NCBI GenBank assembly: GCA_039545275.1
Contig: BCHS01000007.1
Span: 310,001-374,000, forward strand
Direction: 5' to 3'
DNA: 64,000 nucleotides
Source of the DNA: Pseudomicrostroma phylloplanum
Lineage: Eukaryota > Basidiomycota > Exobasidiomycetes > Microstromatales
Both the position numbers and the translations under genes were made by a program. The notes below the pieces were generated by a model that ran no database searches, was not told the origin of the DNA, and saw only the letters and a program-made list of their open reading frames with translations. Below, piece after piece: positions 44,410 to 54,767 of the stretch (positions are counted from its first letter, which is position 1; every line of letters starts with the position of its first letter).

Positions 44410-47400
44410 TCACCCACCCCACCCACTCCAAAACCTCCAAGGACTATCCGTCCTAACCTCCCGCCCCGTCCACCCACGCACAAGGTCCTCATCGGGTGCG
44501 TAGCGTGTATTGAGGTTAGCCACGGCGTAGATTTCGCGCGAGGTGAGTGGGGGGAGATCATCATCTGCCTCTGGGCCTGGGCCCTCGCGAGTGGTGGTGG
44601 TGTCTTCACCGAGCTGGTCGGCTGCGCCAGAGCCAGGCCTGCCAGAGAGGAGTGAAGCGTCGGAAAAGGAGCGCTGTACTCCTCTTGGCTTGGTGACACC
44701 AGCAGGGACAGGAGAAGCAGGAGGTGAGCGCAACGTCTCGAGTGCCTCTACAAGCTCGTGCAGCCATTCGGCCCAGGCTGTGAAGATGGCTCGGGCTAGG
44801 CACGTCTCGCGTGGGTCGAGGGAGAGGAAGATCTGCGCTGCGCTAGCGTCGCCGTTGCCGTTGCCGGCTGCTTGTACTAGCCTCGGTGCGCTCTGCAGTT
44901 GCTTTCCGCTTGAGGAGCGCGTACGAGGGCTTGTGGCGTCCTTCGGGTCCAGCCGTGCCCGTCCTGCGCCATCGGAAGCAACCCCAGGCAAAGCAGGCGT
45001 GAGCGTCGCGGTGCTCCTATTGAGATCCGCACTGCCATCTCGGGAGGCATCGCTGCCCTGCGCCTGCCTGCGGTCAGTGCCCAGCATCGCGCCCTTGACC
45101 GCCTTCGGTCCAAGCCCAGGGCCAGGTACGCCCGCCTGCCCAGAGGCAATGAGCGCCGCCGAGGCCACTTCATCGCTCCACGCCCTGTCCCTGCCTGCGC
45201 GTCGTGAGCTGGTACGACTACTGCTGCTCTTCCGGCGGCCCAAAGAGTGCCCACTGGCGCTCGAGCCCGAGAAGGAGCTCCGTGCCGCTCTGCGGCTGGA
45301 GGAATGGCCAGAGGGACTGGCCCCGCAGGCTGCGAGTATGGGATCGAGGTCGCCGCCGCCGGAGCGACTGCTCGAAGGCGAGCGCATAGGAGGCGAATTC
45401 ATGTCCGATCCGTAGCTCCGGTCGTCGTCGTCATCATCGCTGTCTTCCAAGTCGGAGAAGGGGTTGCGTTCTTGCCGGCGATGGGTAGCAGGCGAGATCG
45501 AAGAGGCAGGGTGAACTTGGAGTAAGCCTGGAGAGGACTTCTGTGCGCCATCCCGCGAGGCCGTCCGTTCCAGTGGCAGTCGCCCTGCTCTGAGTGTGCT
45601 GACCTTTGACGCCGCTCCCTCGCCATCGCTGCCGCTGTCGTCCACCTCACTGTCGCTGCCGCTCTCACTGTCTTCTGGCAAGAGCATCAACCCAGCTTGC
45701 ACACCTCCATCTGGCCTGATGCTCAGAGGAACATACCCATAGCTCTCTCCTCCGAGGCGTATCCGGTCATGGAGATGGAATCTCCAAGGGCGCGGTAGGA
45801 TCGCACGAGTCGAGAGGTAGTAGTGGACCAGATCGATCAGGATAGAGAGGTACCTGGACATCTGGCCAGTGATGGGGATTGAGCGCGAGCGCTGTCGACT
45901 GAGCGCTCCTTGGCCAGGATTCATGCCCTGTCCACCACGGGGTAACGGTTGAACATCTCCATCTGCTGTGTTGCTACGAGATGGCACAGAGCCTCGGCTG
46001 CCCCTCCTCCCATACCGCTTGGGTCGACTCTCGTACGCCACGGCCTTGAGCTCATTGTCTCGATAGACGCTGAAGTCCCGGGCATGCCAAGTCTGCTTCT
46101 TCAGCTTGGCAGGCAACGGTCGTTTGCTGGCGCTCCCCGATGTATGACCACTGGCAAGAGATACGTCTGGTCGCTCCACCCTGTAGAATACAGGAGCGCC
46201 ACTGCCTGCTTTGCTGGAGCCATCATAGGCAGACAGCACCGTCAAGCTCTGCCCTGCGCCCACAGCAGAAGAGGAGATGCCTTGGCTCAAAGGCGTTAGG
46301 TCTAAAAGGCAATCATACAGGTCCGCTTTGTCGAGATATAGCTTGTCCGTCGTCCAGGCGATCCAGCCTCGTTTTGGCTTAACCCCGCTCATAGTAGCGG
46401 CTTGCTTCCTTCGACCTTCTTCGTCTTGCAAGTTCGAGATTTCGTGCAGTCCAATGATCCCTCGTACTTGGGGTATATGTTGGTGCAGCCTTTGTTGCTT
46501 AGGGCTGAGGGGAGCCTCATCGTCTCCCTCTTCACCCTCATCAGCACTGGTGAGAGCCGCTTCCACGATCTCGGCCAAAGCCCAGGCGATACTAGCTGCA
46601 CTCCTCGTCTCTACACCTTGAGGCGAGAAAATGAGCAGTCTTGTACCGGACATGAGCAGTGATCTGAGCACATCGGGCAGTATGAGGCCGAGGGCATTGA
46701 CGATCGAAGGCAGGTCCAAGAGGGGGTCATATAGGGATTCGGGCCATCTTGTCAGCGGTGCAGGAGAGCGCGTATGGAGAGATGGGAAACATGCCGAGGA
46801 AGAAGCAGTGTTGAAGCGATGTGACTCCAGGAACGTCTTAAGGATCGAGTGATTCCGTGGCTGAAGAGACGAGGCGTCTGCTATCAGGGAGAGGGCTTCC
46901 AGGTGCGGCAGGACTGCAGCGAGCTGGTGAGAAGGGATGGATGATTGACTCGCTGCGCGGGAGAAAAATTTCAGCGTGAGAGGAGGTGGTTGTCTGAGTG
47001 TTTGAGGCTATACTTGATCCGTCCTACGCTACTGTCTTGTACTCACCTACGATGACCCCCACTGCAGTCATACGAGCTCCCCTCTCATCCAATCTCCTAG
47101 CTTCCTGCAGATCTCTATCACCGTCTCCCATCTGCTCCGTCTCAGCATCACCCTCTTCCTCCGCACTACCCGTCAGCTTCCTATTCCTGAAGCATGCCAC
47201 TCCCACTTTATCATACCCATGTCCCTCGCCTTCTGCGCTGTCGGAGAGTGTGAACCAGAGCAAGTCCGAAGCGAGGGCGTGGGATCCGCTGGGTAGGACC
47301 TTCCATTCTACGCCGGCGAGATCGAGATCGTGGCCTGATTGGAAGGTGAGCTCGTTGCCTCTGCGGGTGTGAAAGTGGGCTTGGAAGATGGTGAGGAGGT

Positions 47401-47470
47401 TCGAGGGCCGTGGAGGGTAAGAAGAAGACGAGGATGAGGCGACGGCTGCAGCGGAGGCGGGTGCGGCCAT
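44410..47470 (-). CDS. DENND11/LCHN-like protein (DUF2347 with fungal DUF4484-type C-terminus)
   Basis: Two exons, 47470-47047 and 46952-44410, give 988 residues. The N-terminal part (LLTIFQAHFHTRRGNELTF, LAGVEWKVLPSGSHALASDL, RMTAVGVIVG) matches the DENN-like longin portion of LCHN/DENND11. The middle (VLRSLLMSGTRLLIFSP, IIGLHEISNLQDEEGRRKQA, RGWIAWTTDKLYLDKADLYD) is the conserved core. A Ser-rich insertion of about 350 residues follows. The C-terminal segment (LARAIFTAWAEWLHELVEAL, then LNTRYAPDEDLVRGW and EVRTDSPW) resembles DUF4484. DENN-type proteins usually act on Rab GTPases, so a membrane-traffic role is likely but the target is not known. The start MAAPASAA was chosen as the first ATG adjoining conserved sequence. 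Confidence 0.82.
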
Positions 47471-47922
47471 TGTCGACCCGGGGCCCTGCGTATCAAGCGT
47501 CCGTCTTGGAGTGATGGCGGTTCTAGTGGTGGTATGTATGCTGTGATGCTGCGGTGCTTGTGGTATCACTCGGTCTGTACGATGATGTTCGGTCGTGGTT
47601 GCTGAGTGAGTCGTGGTGAGCGTGGGATTTCAAAGCATGAAATCCTGTGCACCTCGCCGCCTCGCACGGACGACCCAAAGGTGCAAGACAAGGCGCGTCT
47701 GCAGCCACTCGACTCGACTCGACTGTGTCTCACTCCGCGCGGCAGAGGCGGCAAAAGGCAGCGAGCGGCAAGGGCGGATAGGATAGACTACAAGTAGACT
47801 AGATCAGCCATCACCACCAGACCATCATCCTCCTTCTCGCCATACCAACGGAACGAAGCTCAAGTTGTGTGTCTAAGCAGCGTCCACTCTCACTCGTTCT
47901 TTACCACCCACGCATTCACAAC
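47471..47922. promoter_or_regulatory. divergent promoter region of the DENND11-like and NC2 alpha genes
   Basis: 452 bp between two start codons on opposite strands. A CGACTCGACTCGACTGTG repeat lies at 47707-47728. No TATA box is obvious. Confidence 0.4.
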
Positions 47923-48517
47923 ATGGTCAAGAGGGGAGGCGCGTCCAAATTTCCCGTCGCGAGGATAAAGAAGATCATGCAGGCCGATGAGGATATTGGC
48001 AAGGTAGCACAGGCCACACCTGTAGTCATCTGTGAGTAATCACTCGGGAGGTGGACATTCAGAGGTCGGAAGACACCATGATATCTGACTCTCACTATTT
48101 CATACCTTCTACCTCCCAGCAAAAGCCCTCGAGCTATTCCTAGTCGACCTCGTCAAATCCACCGCGGCCGAAACGCGCTCCAGCGGCGCCCGCAAAGTGA
48201 CTGCCTACCACCTAAAGCGCGCAGTGCACCTCCGCGATACCCTCGACTTTCTGAAACCCATCGTAGAGAGGGTCCCCGACCCCGTACAGAACGAAGGAGG
48301 AGCCGGGAGTGGAAGAAAGAGGGCAGGAACGGGTGCGGGTGCGGGCCGCGGGGGAAAGAAGGAGGAGGAGCAGGAGGAAGGAGATGATGCGGCAGGAGTG
48401 CATACCAGCAGGTATGCTTATGGTGCTACAGAGGAGGATAGTGAAGAGGAAGAAGATGATGAGGAGGAAGAGTATGAGCCACAGGGTAGGAAGGGCAAAA
48501 AGGTCAAAAGGGAATGA
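47923..48517 (+). CDS. BUR6: NC2 alpha / DRAP1 / Bur6, histone-fold subunit of the TBP-binding NC2 complex
   Basis: Two exons, 47923-48031 and 48120-48517, give 168 residues. The histone fold is clear: [38 protein letters not shown] (the splice junction lies inside it) and [20 protein letters not shown]. It pairs with NC2 beta, binds TBP on promoters and inhibits preinitiation complex assembly in the nucleus. The tail is Gly/Lys-rich and then strongly acidic (a run of Glu/Asp), ending in a basic [14 protein letters not shown] stretch, probably a nuclear localisation signal. CHRAC/NF-Y C-type histone-fold proteins are close relatives, but the [10 protein letters not shown] start and acidic tail favour NC2 alpha. 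Confidence 0.88.
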
Positions 48518-49519
48518 GGGACTCGATCTCCGAGACGGTACAGTCCAGGCCAGTCTGTTGGTAACAGCTCTCTGGCAGGAATTCCAGGATCATCTCGTCA
48601 AGACTTCACTGAGACGCAAGGCACCAGAGACGCAAGAGACAGCGAACTATTCTTGATGAGACGTCCAGCAGCGACAAACCTGCGCAACAGCCATCACATC
48701 CGCCCAAGGTCATTTAATCTCATGATATACCCGCGTTCATTCGCATCGCCAACTCCAGTCAGCAAGGGCAAGAGCAGGAATGTGCTTCAAAAATGCAAGG
48801 CGCCTTCGCACCACAAGCCGCTTTTGGGTCTGTGATTCGAAGACAATCATATGTTTACATCCAGAGCGGCTCGTACACCTACACCTACACCTACGTCTAC
48901 ACCTACGCCTACGCCCATACCAGCAGCGGCTGCATTTCCTCGCACCGCACACTGAAGGTGGACCGACGAGCTCCCAGTGCAAGAGCTACTTGCCTTGCTC
49001 AGCCTCGCAAGTCTTCCATAGGTCGCAAGGGCGAGAGGAGGCGAGGCAGGGCGACCAGCGGTACGAGGCTCTACGACAGAAGGGATGATAGGACCGCGGA
49101 GCCGGGGTATGGACACGAGTAGCGCTGGAATGGCAGGCAGGGCTGGTGGGACACTGATTCCTTGGCTGTGTGCAGCGCTAAGCAAGAGAGAGAGTGTGAA
49201 GGTAATCACTATATCCAAATTTTTGGTCCCACCTCAGATGCCTGAGATTGTGTCATGCTGCCGTACCGTTCGACATCCTCTGCGGCCATTGGCGAGCAAT
49301 GAGCGGTGCGATGAATATAGATGTCCAATTGATCTACTGCGCTCGAACAACAAAGCTCTGCAAGGCATCCTCTTCTGGCTAGACCATCCCGTCTTGCCCA
49401 ATTCGGAGCGTCCTGGGCCCACCGTCTGCTATGCCTCTCCCCCTCCCCCTCCCTCTCTCACGCCTCCCTATCACCCCTATTACCCAGCTTGAGTCTCTCT
49501 CTTTCCGTCCAGCTGCCAG
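48518..49519. other. convergent intergenic region with a hexanucleotide repeat
   Basis: About 1 kb between the NC2 alpha and MMS2 gene ends. It contains the TACACC repeat annotated separately and a CCCTCCCCCTCCCTC stretch near 49440. No supported gene. Confidence 0.55.
48874..48915. repeat. imperfect TACACC hexanucleotide repeat
   Basis: Five to seven units of TACACC/TACGCC/TACGTC in tandem. It lies in non-coding sequence. Confidence 0.8.
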
Positions 49520-50257
49520 CTAGTAGCTAGTCCCCTCTGCAGGCTGGGGCAGCTTGCGGTTACTGGCACTGCCCATGTCCCTCCTCAGCTCCACGAGGAT
49601 CGTCTCGAGGGTGTAGTCCCTCCTCCAGTTTGCCAGGATGGGGAAAGCGCGGTCTGATACCTGAGAACAAGGACGGAGCAGGACAGTCGGATGGAATCAG
49701 CACCCGTCTCTCTTCTACAAGAGCTCCCCTTCGGAGCGTCTTCGGATTGCTTTCTACACTACTCACCTTTCCATCCCCACCAACACAAGGCAGATTGATC
49801 CTCGTGGTGAAGCGCACAGTGGGCGGTCTGTCTGGGTAGGACTCTCCGCAGTGCATCTGGAGCGAGTAGATGCGGTTCTGGTGCACAGAGTGCGAGGGGC
49901 CGATGATGGTTGCGTTCCAGTTGGACATGACTGGTCAGGAGTGGAGAGAGGGGCACCATGAGTAGGAGGAGGGCAGATGGGGGGAGGTGGGAAGTCAGGA
50001 TCGAGGTCGTTGCTTTCTCCCTGCGACGGACAGGCTACGATGATGTCACCATCCACTCACGGGTGTCTGTACCGTCATCGAGTCCATAAGAACAGCTGCC
50101 ATCTCCAATGCCCTTTTCTCCCTTCTCAAGCTCCTCCAGCAGGCGGAAGTTGCGCGGGACTGTTCAGCAGAAGGGGGTAAAGGCCAGCAAGGTCAGTCTG
50201 ATAGCTCAGTGCGAGAGAGCGGGAAGCGTCAGGAGGGCAAGACTCACTCTTGGCCAT
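49520..50257 (-). CDS. MMS2: MMS2, ubiquitin-conjugating enzyme variant (UEV)
   Basis: Four exons, 50257-50248 (10 nt), 50159-50061, 49930-49767 and 49660-49520, give 137 residues, the normal MMS2 length. [50 protein letters not shown] and [11 protein letters not shown] are characteristic. The catalytic Cys of true E2 enzymes is absent, as expected for a UEV. The C-terminus [20 protein letters not shown] and [10 protein letters not shown] matches. With Ubc13 it builds Lys63-linked ubiquitin chains, for example on PCNA in error-free DNA damage tolerance. The start codon lies on a 10-nt first coding exon (Met-Ala-Lys plus one base), which a simple open-frame search would miss. Confidence 0.95.
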
Positions 50258-50854
50258 GGTGGTATCCTACCTGAAGCAGGGGCAAGTGTAGAGGCGGAAC
50301 GCGGTAGGTCCCTTTCAATGAGCTCTCAGCAGCGGACTGAGCTCGCGGATAGGGTATATGCGTTCCTCGATGGAGCGTCTGCCTTATGTTATCTAGTTGG
50401 ATGTGACAGTAGGCTCTGTGTGCGGCTTGCCTGACGATGAGCAGTATTCGTGAGAGGTCGTACGAGTCTTGAGAAGAGTAATGGTACAGTAGTCGAGCGA
50501 GGGCGGTGTCTGCATCTCACTCACCTCGCCTTTGCCTCGCCTGTGAGTGAGTGATTGGCATTGTTGCGCCCAGCCTTGCGCCCAGCCACTCCACACCCAC
50601 ACATTGCTCACCCACGCTCAGCCCCGGGCAATATTTCTTCCTTCCGGTGATTAGCAGACTCTGACGCTCATACCGACTGCCGATCGACAGCATTGCCTTG
50701 GTGTAGCTCGACGGTATTGCACTCGACAGGACGGAAATCATACAAGAGCGTCAAAATAATAGAGGCTACCTGATCACGGTCCTCTCTCATGACCTACCGG
50801 TAGCCCTGAGCCGCATCACATAGCTCCAGTAGAGCCCAACGCCACGCAAAGGAG
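50258..50854. promoter_or_regulatory. divergent promoter region between MMS2 and CMC2
   Basis: About 600 bp between two starts on opposite strands; both promoters must lie here. A GCCTTGCGCCCAGCC direct repeat occurs near 50560-50585. No other gene seen. Confidence 0.4.
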
Positions 50855-51312
50855 ATGCATCCCGTGAGTGACCGACTCAAGCACGCTATAGGCTTTGAAA
50901 GGCCATAACGAGAGAAGAAGCTCACTCCTTCCCTTCTGATCTTTCCCATGTTTCGCCCCGCTCGTCTGTAGCACCTCGTCCAAGGGAAGCAAGCCCGTAA
51001 GTCCCCTCGCCAGGCCCTCGGGCAGATTCCACCACTCACCTCAGTCACTCTAACCTCCGCATCCTTTGTACCATTTCCTCACCCCTTCTCCGCTCCACTC
51101 CAGGCTGCGCCTCCCTCGTCCGCGCCCTCGAGGAGTGCCATTCCGCCGGTCTCATCCCCCGCCTAACAGGCAAATGCAACGATATCAAGCAGCAGCTCAA
51201 CCTCTGTCTCCGCGAGGAGCGCATCGAGCGAACGGGAAGGAATGCGGAAAAGGCAAAGGAGCGACAGAAGGAGGTGAGGAAGGTATGGAGTGAGATTGAG
51301 CAGGAGGGATAG
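50855..51312 (+). CDS. CMC2: CMC2, mitochondrial twin-CX9C protein for cytochrome c oxidase biogenesis
   Basis: Three exons, 50855-50863 (9 nt, Met-His-Pro), 50972-50996 (25 nt) and 51104-51312, give 80 residues. The N-terminus MHPHL matches the usual MHPQL/MHPHL of CMC2. The twin motifs are CASLVRALEECH (C-x9-C) and CNDIKQQLNLC (C-x9-C), followed by a basic helical tail. Such proteins fold in the intermembrane space through the Mia40 pathway and support complex IV assembly. The first two coding exons are extremely small, so the gene is easily missed. Confidence 0.9.
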
Positions 51313-51513
51313 AGGTGGGGGTAGGATTGCACGGGAGGGGATGGAGAGATCGGAGGGTAGGTGAGGTGACGCGGTCTAATAGGGGATCATCACCGACGAG
51401 GTAGGCTCAGAGGCGAAGCGGTCATGCCACTACTTCTTCATTTCAATGACACACTAGTCATGCATCGTCGAACATGATATTATCGTCACCCGAAGCAGCA
51501 CGCAATGCTCGCT

Positions 51514-52877
51514 CTACATGACAACACACTCCTCGTCTCCCGGCTGTCCACTACCTCCTGCACCGCCGAAACCCGGGATGTTCTCCAGCTCTGCAGGCAT
51601 ATCACCCACTACCTCTGGCGGAGGAGAGCCGCTCTCTTGCATCTGTTCCAACGGAGGAAGAAGACGGAAGGACGTGTCAGTAAAGCAAGGCATGAGCATC
51701 TGCCGTTCTCCAGTGTCGACTCACCTGGTTCATCAGCTCGCTGACCCGATCCCGCAGCTCCTTCTTCCTGCTCTCGCTGCCGCTGTCGAATTCTGGATCC
51801 TCGAAGAGCTTGACCACCTTCGACACACAATCGTGTTGGTCGTGGTAGCGTTGCAGGTCGTCTTCCGTCGGGGCAGGCGATGTGGGGGGAGAGGCGAAGT
51901 ATGGCGGGTACTAAAGGGTGGAAGAACAGACGGGAGAATGATGATCATGATCAGTAAAGCGTCCAGCAACTCGCTCTGCCCTCTTGCTGCTACTCACCTT
52001 GTCTCTCAATTCCTTCAGAGGCTCGTACAGCACCTCCTTGCTCATCAGCTCGCCCATCATCTTCTCCAGCATACCAGCCATTCCCTCTTCGCCTTCCGGC
52101 AGTCCTCCTTCTCCACCGAGCCCCTGCAGTAGCTTAGCCATGTCCTCGTCGCTGAAGTCGGCAAATGGATCCGCACCTCCTGCTTTCGACGAAGATCCTG
52201 CTCCGGACGAGCCCTGCGATTGCCGCAGACGTGACATAGTCGACTTGATCGCATCCTGGAAATTGGCAGGATCGCCCGAGCCTGAGGGTGCAGATCCGCC
52301 GGCGGCACCTCTTGTACCGGCTGGTGGAGCTGCGCCCCCAGCAGCAGCGCCGCCGCCAAGGGCGGCCATGCCTTCATCGCCGAGTCCCATCTCCTGCATG
52401 ATCTTCTCAAACTGCTTCATCATCTCCTCTTCGCTCATCTCTGGCTGTCCTCCACCAGATCCTGCAGCTGCACCTGCTCCAGAGCCTCCAGATGCAGCGG
52501 CCGCTCCTGCGCCTGCGCCGAACATGTCCTCCATGCCCTTTGCGAGCTCCTTGGCGAATTGCTGCGAGAGTAGGTCATCGAATTCAGGAGTCAGGCCGTC
52601 CTCTTCAGGGCCATCCTCGACTTTCGCTCTGCCGGCTGGAAGCTGCTGTGACGCTGTTGTGGTAGTCGTGGCGGGCTTGGCAGCCGAAGTGGACGACGAC
52701 GGATCGAATTGATCGAGGACATCTGAGGGGGAAAAGCACGAGCCGGCCAGGAGTAAGCCTTCACGCAGAGCAGCGCTCCATCTTGCCAGCCTTGCCCCAA
52801 CACTCACCATCGAGCTCATCGACGTCATCATCATCGTCTTGCGCCTCCTCCTTGATGTTCCTGTGCGAAGAAGACAT
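51514..52877 (-). CDS. PEX19: PEX19, peroxisomal membrane protein receptor
   Basis: Four exons, 52877-52808, 52722-51998, 51910-51725 and 51642-51514, give 369 residues. The order fits PEX19: an acidic N-terminus with DDVDELDDVLDQF (PEX3-binding region), a Gly/Ala-rich middle, helices with FAKELAKGMEDMF and DFSDEDMAKLLQGL, MMGELMSKEVLYEPLKELRD, YPPYFASPP, and HDCVSKVVKLFEDP. The protein ends in Glu-Cys-Val-Val-Met, a CAAX box for farnesylation, known to strengthen cargo binding in PEX19. It works as cytosolic chaperone and import receptor for peroxisomal membrane proteins. The family is about 300-370 residues. Confidence 0.94.
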
Positions 52878-54767
52878 GTTGGGTATATCTGTGCGTTCCG
52901 AGATGATGTGCCTGGTGTTGTAGAGAGGGATTTGTAACGAAGCGAGGACGAGACGCGGGGAATCCAAGATGGTCAGATCACACACATCACGGCAACGCAG
53001 AGTGTGGAGAAGCGAGAAAAAGCCGGACACGCGAGCCGGAAGAGCCGAGCTTTCAACGAGATTCCACGCACCTCTAGTCTGCTGGTCTACCACCTCGTAT
53101 ATGACCAGAGTCAGCAGACAAGGGCGGATCTGCCTCCGCCATACTCATCGCATCGACCTTTGATCGTAACATACAGGGGCCTGACCGGCGTCCTGACCGG
53201 CTCGTAGGTCGTAAGAGCAAGCTTGAGGGCCGGATAACAAGGCTCAAATTTGCCCTTGCTATGCCCACGCAGCAGGAGGACTCGATGGAGCTACAGCGCT
53301 GAGATTTCCCACGAACAGCCTGTGAACTCGAGAGGATAGCAATGTTCACATCGTGGGGTGGTCAAAGTGGGCGTCAAGGTGCTCACGCAGGCGGAACACT
53401 GTGCAGCTTGACAGCAACTACTGACGATCTTGCGGCAAGGAGACTTCCAGGAGACTGGTCATGCACAAGTACGTTGAGGCTCGTAGCTGGACGAACTCTG
53501 CAGCGATGCTGAGCAACCTCAGCGCAGCCTTTGTAACCCTGCTTGATTCTCACGTACGACGTTGACTGTCAGCAAAGGATCTGCCTAAGATCTTGTGAAT
53601 GATGAGAGCAAAGACAATCTGACCCACCCCAGATAAGAGGCACAAGCAACGACCGATTCTCTCGGCCGAAATTGTACGGTGATGCCAACGATCGATGGAA
53701 GCCTGTGTAGATCAAAGCAGAGATGACCGAGGACCCTCCCGCCTGCGCTTGTCGCGAGCCTGTCATCGGGAGTAACTCGTTGCCCCAGCAAAGACGTCTA
53801 ATCTCTGTGCTTCCGCACTACTGACTGCTGCTCTCAACAACGGGAACCCATTGCTTTCGATGCCCACTTGAACTTGAGCCTAGCATCGCAGTCAAGGATA
53901 GGCCAGGGGATCGATCAAGCAAAGACACTTCTCCGCTGCCGATGACGATTCGGACGCCGGCAGTAGCAAGATCGTCAGAGCCTTCTGCGCCAGATTTAGC
54001 GGGATTGCTGTCACTCACCTCAGCGGATCTGTGTCTGTCTGACACGCCCTTGCTCTTGCCACGTTGACTCTCCGTTATCCACCCTTGCTTTGAGACGGTG
54101 GGATTAGCGGCTTCGTTGATGAGACTTGCAACGTATCAACCGGCTGGACAGGAGACTAGCCGATCCTCAACACTGGTCCTTGGCTTTGCGCCATCGCTTC
54201 TTGCTAGTCTGCAAGCAACTCGGCTCTCCCAACAAGGCGAGCAAAGCAACGCCTCGGCTTCTGCGGGCAATGGCTGTACCGTCGGCTGACAGCTGTTGAG
54301 CAAGTGACATGTCAGCGCCTGTCCCGAGGACAACGGCGCAATGGAGCAACTTCGTCTTGCCAGTCTGGTTCGAACCCCAGCTCTCGCATGAGCAATCCTC
54401 TGCTCGGTGAAACATATATAGCCACCTGTTCTGCTCTTGAGTAGACCGTTCCTTTCAGCTCCCAAGCAGTGCTCAGCGAGTCCATTCTTCCAGACCCTGT
54501 CACCCATCGAGCTTGAAGCTCGGCACTTCTTCGCCAGCAGAGCTGGTCTCGGCAATCTTCCATCGCCACTAGATCCCTGTCTCTGTCCCCTGCTGCTCAT
54601 CACCAGCAGCTACCACCTACCTACTCAGCATCAGAAGCTGGATCTTCTGCTTCACAGTAGCTTCACAGCCACTTATACCGCAAAGGAAGCATCGACATTT
54701 GTCAACATCCCTCTCCCCCAGCTCTCGCTACAACTCTCCTGCCATTCCTACTTCTCACGTAACCAGT
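52878..54767. other. long divergent intergenic region
   Basis: About 1.9 kb between PEX19 (minus) and the secreted precursor gene (plus). Open frames on both strands are short and featureless. A TATA box belonging to the precursor gene is annotated separately. A GGTTCGAACCCC word near 54367 resembles a tRNA T-loop, but no tRNA can be folded around it. Confidence 0.55.
54414..54420 (+). promoter_or_regulatory. TATA box upstream of the secreted precursor gene
   Basis: AACATATATAGCC is the clearest TATA element in the region, about 350 bp before the start codon at 54768. It implies a 5' leader of roughly 300 bases or an unseen leader intron. Confidence 0.45.

Noticed and set aside
44543..45415. 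290-codon plus-strand frame
   Set aside because: It is antisense to the DENND11-like coding exon; the composition is the mirror of the serine-rich insert.
54340..54395. tRNA-like T-loop word GGTTCGAACCCC
   Set aside because: Neither strand gives a T-stem, D-arm and anticodon arm at the right spacing; the flanking bases do not pair as a five-base T-stem.
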